Of a stretch of DNA of 6,896 nt, positions 6,309 through 6,896 are shown one piece after another. The stretch's first letter is position 1. Every line of letters begins with the position of its first letter. Source of the stretch: Spirochaetaceae bacterium (GTDB lineage: Bacteria > Spirochaetota > Spirochaetia > Treponematales > Breznakiellaceae); the NCBI GenBank assembly GCA_031284085.1, contig JAITAM010000216.1:1-6896 (forward strand), given 5' to 3'. The notes under the pieces are model-generated. The model saw only the letters and a list, made by a program, of their open reading frames with translations. It ran no database searches and had not been told where the DNA came from. The position numbers and the translations under genes are program-made.

Positions 6309-6660
6309 TTTCAAAGCAGCCGCAGCCTGTTTCAAAGCAGCCACAGGCTGTTTCAAAGGTTCTTGTATCGGGAGTGGCGTACGGCTTTTTGCCTACAGGA
6401 GGCAGCCAGAGCAGGCATGGCCTGTTTTTGCCCGCCAGCTTTGTTTCAAAGCAGGCACGGCCTGTTTCAACAGTTCTTGTATCGGGATCGGCGTACGGCT
6501 TTTTGCCTAGATGAGGCTGGCTGTGCAGGCATGGCCTTTTTTGCCCGCCATCTGTGTTTCAAAGCAGCCACAGGCTGTTTCAAAGCAGGCATGGCCTGTT
6601 TCAAAGGTTCTTGTATCGGGAACGGCGTACGGCTTTTTGCCTACAGGAGGCAGCCAGAGC
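6288..6660 (+). repeat. Hairpin-repeat array B (three core units with 21-bp mini-repeats)
   Basis: Three 43-bp cores lie at 6351-6393, 6465-6507 and 6599-6641. Each runs from TTTCAA through GTTCTTGTATCGGGA to GGCGTACGGCTTTTTGCC. Spacing is 114 bp, then 134 bp. Cores 1 and 3 are followed by the same 19 bp (TACAGGAGGCAGCCAGAGC; 6394-6412 and 6642-6660). Between cores are mini-hairpins, mostly 13 bp plus the 8-bp linker TTTCAAAG, making 21-bp units: CAGCCGCAGCCTG (6317), CAGCCACAGGCTG (6338 and 6565), CAGGCACGGCCTG (6452) and CAGGCATGGCCTG (6412 and 6586). Decayed copies of the CCCGCCAGCGGG hairpin of array A appear at 6430 and 6544. The array fills most of the gap between the VWA gene start and the stop of the gene upstream of it. 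I see no other gene or clear promoter in this stretch. Confidence 0.92.
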
Positions 6661-6692
6661 TGTTTCTAATCTCCCTAAGTCGTAGTGGAGCT

Positions 6693-6896
6693 TCACTCTA
6701 GTCCCTCACCTTCTGCCTCTTCCGGATAGGGACTTACAACCCCTTTTGCGGCATAGTGAAGTACTTCCACCTCGTTTGTATTTGTTACGATAGTCCACAG
6801 TATATAGGCCGTCCCAGTTCCGCCCTCTGAAACAATCTGCCGATATATGAACTTCCAGCAATACCCAACAGAATACCGCTCTTTGTCGAGGTTCGC
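6693..6896 (-). CDS. Unrecognised protein, C-terminal 67 residues (5' end outside window)
   Basis: From the window edge an open minus-strand frame runs 67 codons to TGA 6695-6693 and has no start inside the window. The residues include RYSVGYCWKFIYRQIV, then GTGTAYILWTIVTNTNEVEV, then an acidic tail PYPEEAEGEGLE. The alternating hydrophobic pattern suggests beta strands. I do not recognise the family. It is in the same orientation as the VWA gene and 418 bp upstream of its start, so co-transcription is possible but would include array B. It does not look like the membrane-helix end expected of BatA. Coding is supported by the uninterrupted frame, balanced composition, and the frame ending just before the repeat array. 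Confidence 0.6.
   Translation of the reverse strand, partial: ANLDKERYSVGYCWKFIYRQIVSEGGTGTAYILWTIVTNTNEVEVLHYAAKGVVSPYPEEAEGEGLE

Noticed and set aside
6317..6606. Possible CRISPR array, from regularly repeated 21-bp units
   Set aside because: There are no unique spacers: the parts between repeats are themselves members of the same repeat family, spacing is irregular, and no cas gene is present.
6165..6701. A 178-codon plus-strand open frame across array B, with a second open frame at 6256-6510
   Set aside because: It starts antisense inside the VWA gene, and the repeat modules are read in different frames because one spacing (134 bp) is not a multiple of three. The openness comes from stop-poor repeats, not coding selection.

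Overview
The window reads as chromosomal DNA of a spirochaete, most probably a Treponema. The grounds are a soluble PAS histidine kinase of the type found in treponemes, a von Willebrand A (VWA)/TPR protein of the Bat type, moderate G+C, and intergenic DNA loaded with short hairpin repeats. The genus is inferred from remembered similarity. No species is claimed.

Layout, left to right. Bases 16-703 are a graveyard of mobile DNA. The C-terminal third of an IS256/Mutator-family transposase (minus strand, four in-frame nonsense codons) runs head-on into the C-terminal half of a REP-associated tyrosine transposase (RAYT, plus strand). Just 3' of the RAYT remnant is a perfect short palindrome of the REP kind. 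The same palindrome recurs about 4 kb away, at 4770-4780. A cytoplasmic histidine kinase (790-1971, plus) follows with no response regulator in the window. It converges on an N,N'-diacetylchitobiose phosphorylase-type GH94 enzyme (4465-2060, minus), and a strong terminator hairpin lies in the 88 bp between their stop codons.

Upstream of the phosphorylase is a 54-bp tandem repeat array (array A) and a short REP-like segment. Then comes a minus-strand gene (6274-4787) for a membrane-anchored VWA protein with a C-terminal TPR region, which looks like a BatB-BatC fusion. It starts with TTG. Its Shine-Dalgarno directly touches a hairpin that forms the edge of a second, larger array (array B, 6288-6660) of the same repeat family. 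Beyond array B is the 3' end of an unrecognised minus-strand gene (6693 to the window edge).

The genes do not form one pathway: sugar phosphorolysis, signal transduction and a Bat-type envelope function sit side by side. The most unusual content is the repeat family. Modules of 43-44 bp are joined by 12- to 21-bp mini-hairpins with partly compensatory arms and a TTTCAAAG linker. Copies lie in the same orientation on both sides of the VWA-TPR gene, and they probably influence its expression and the stability of the locus.
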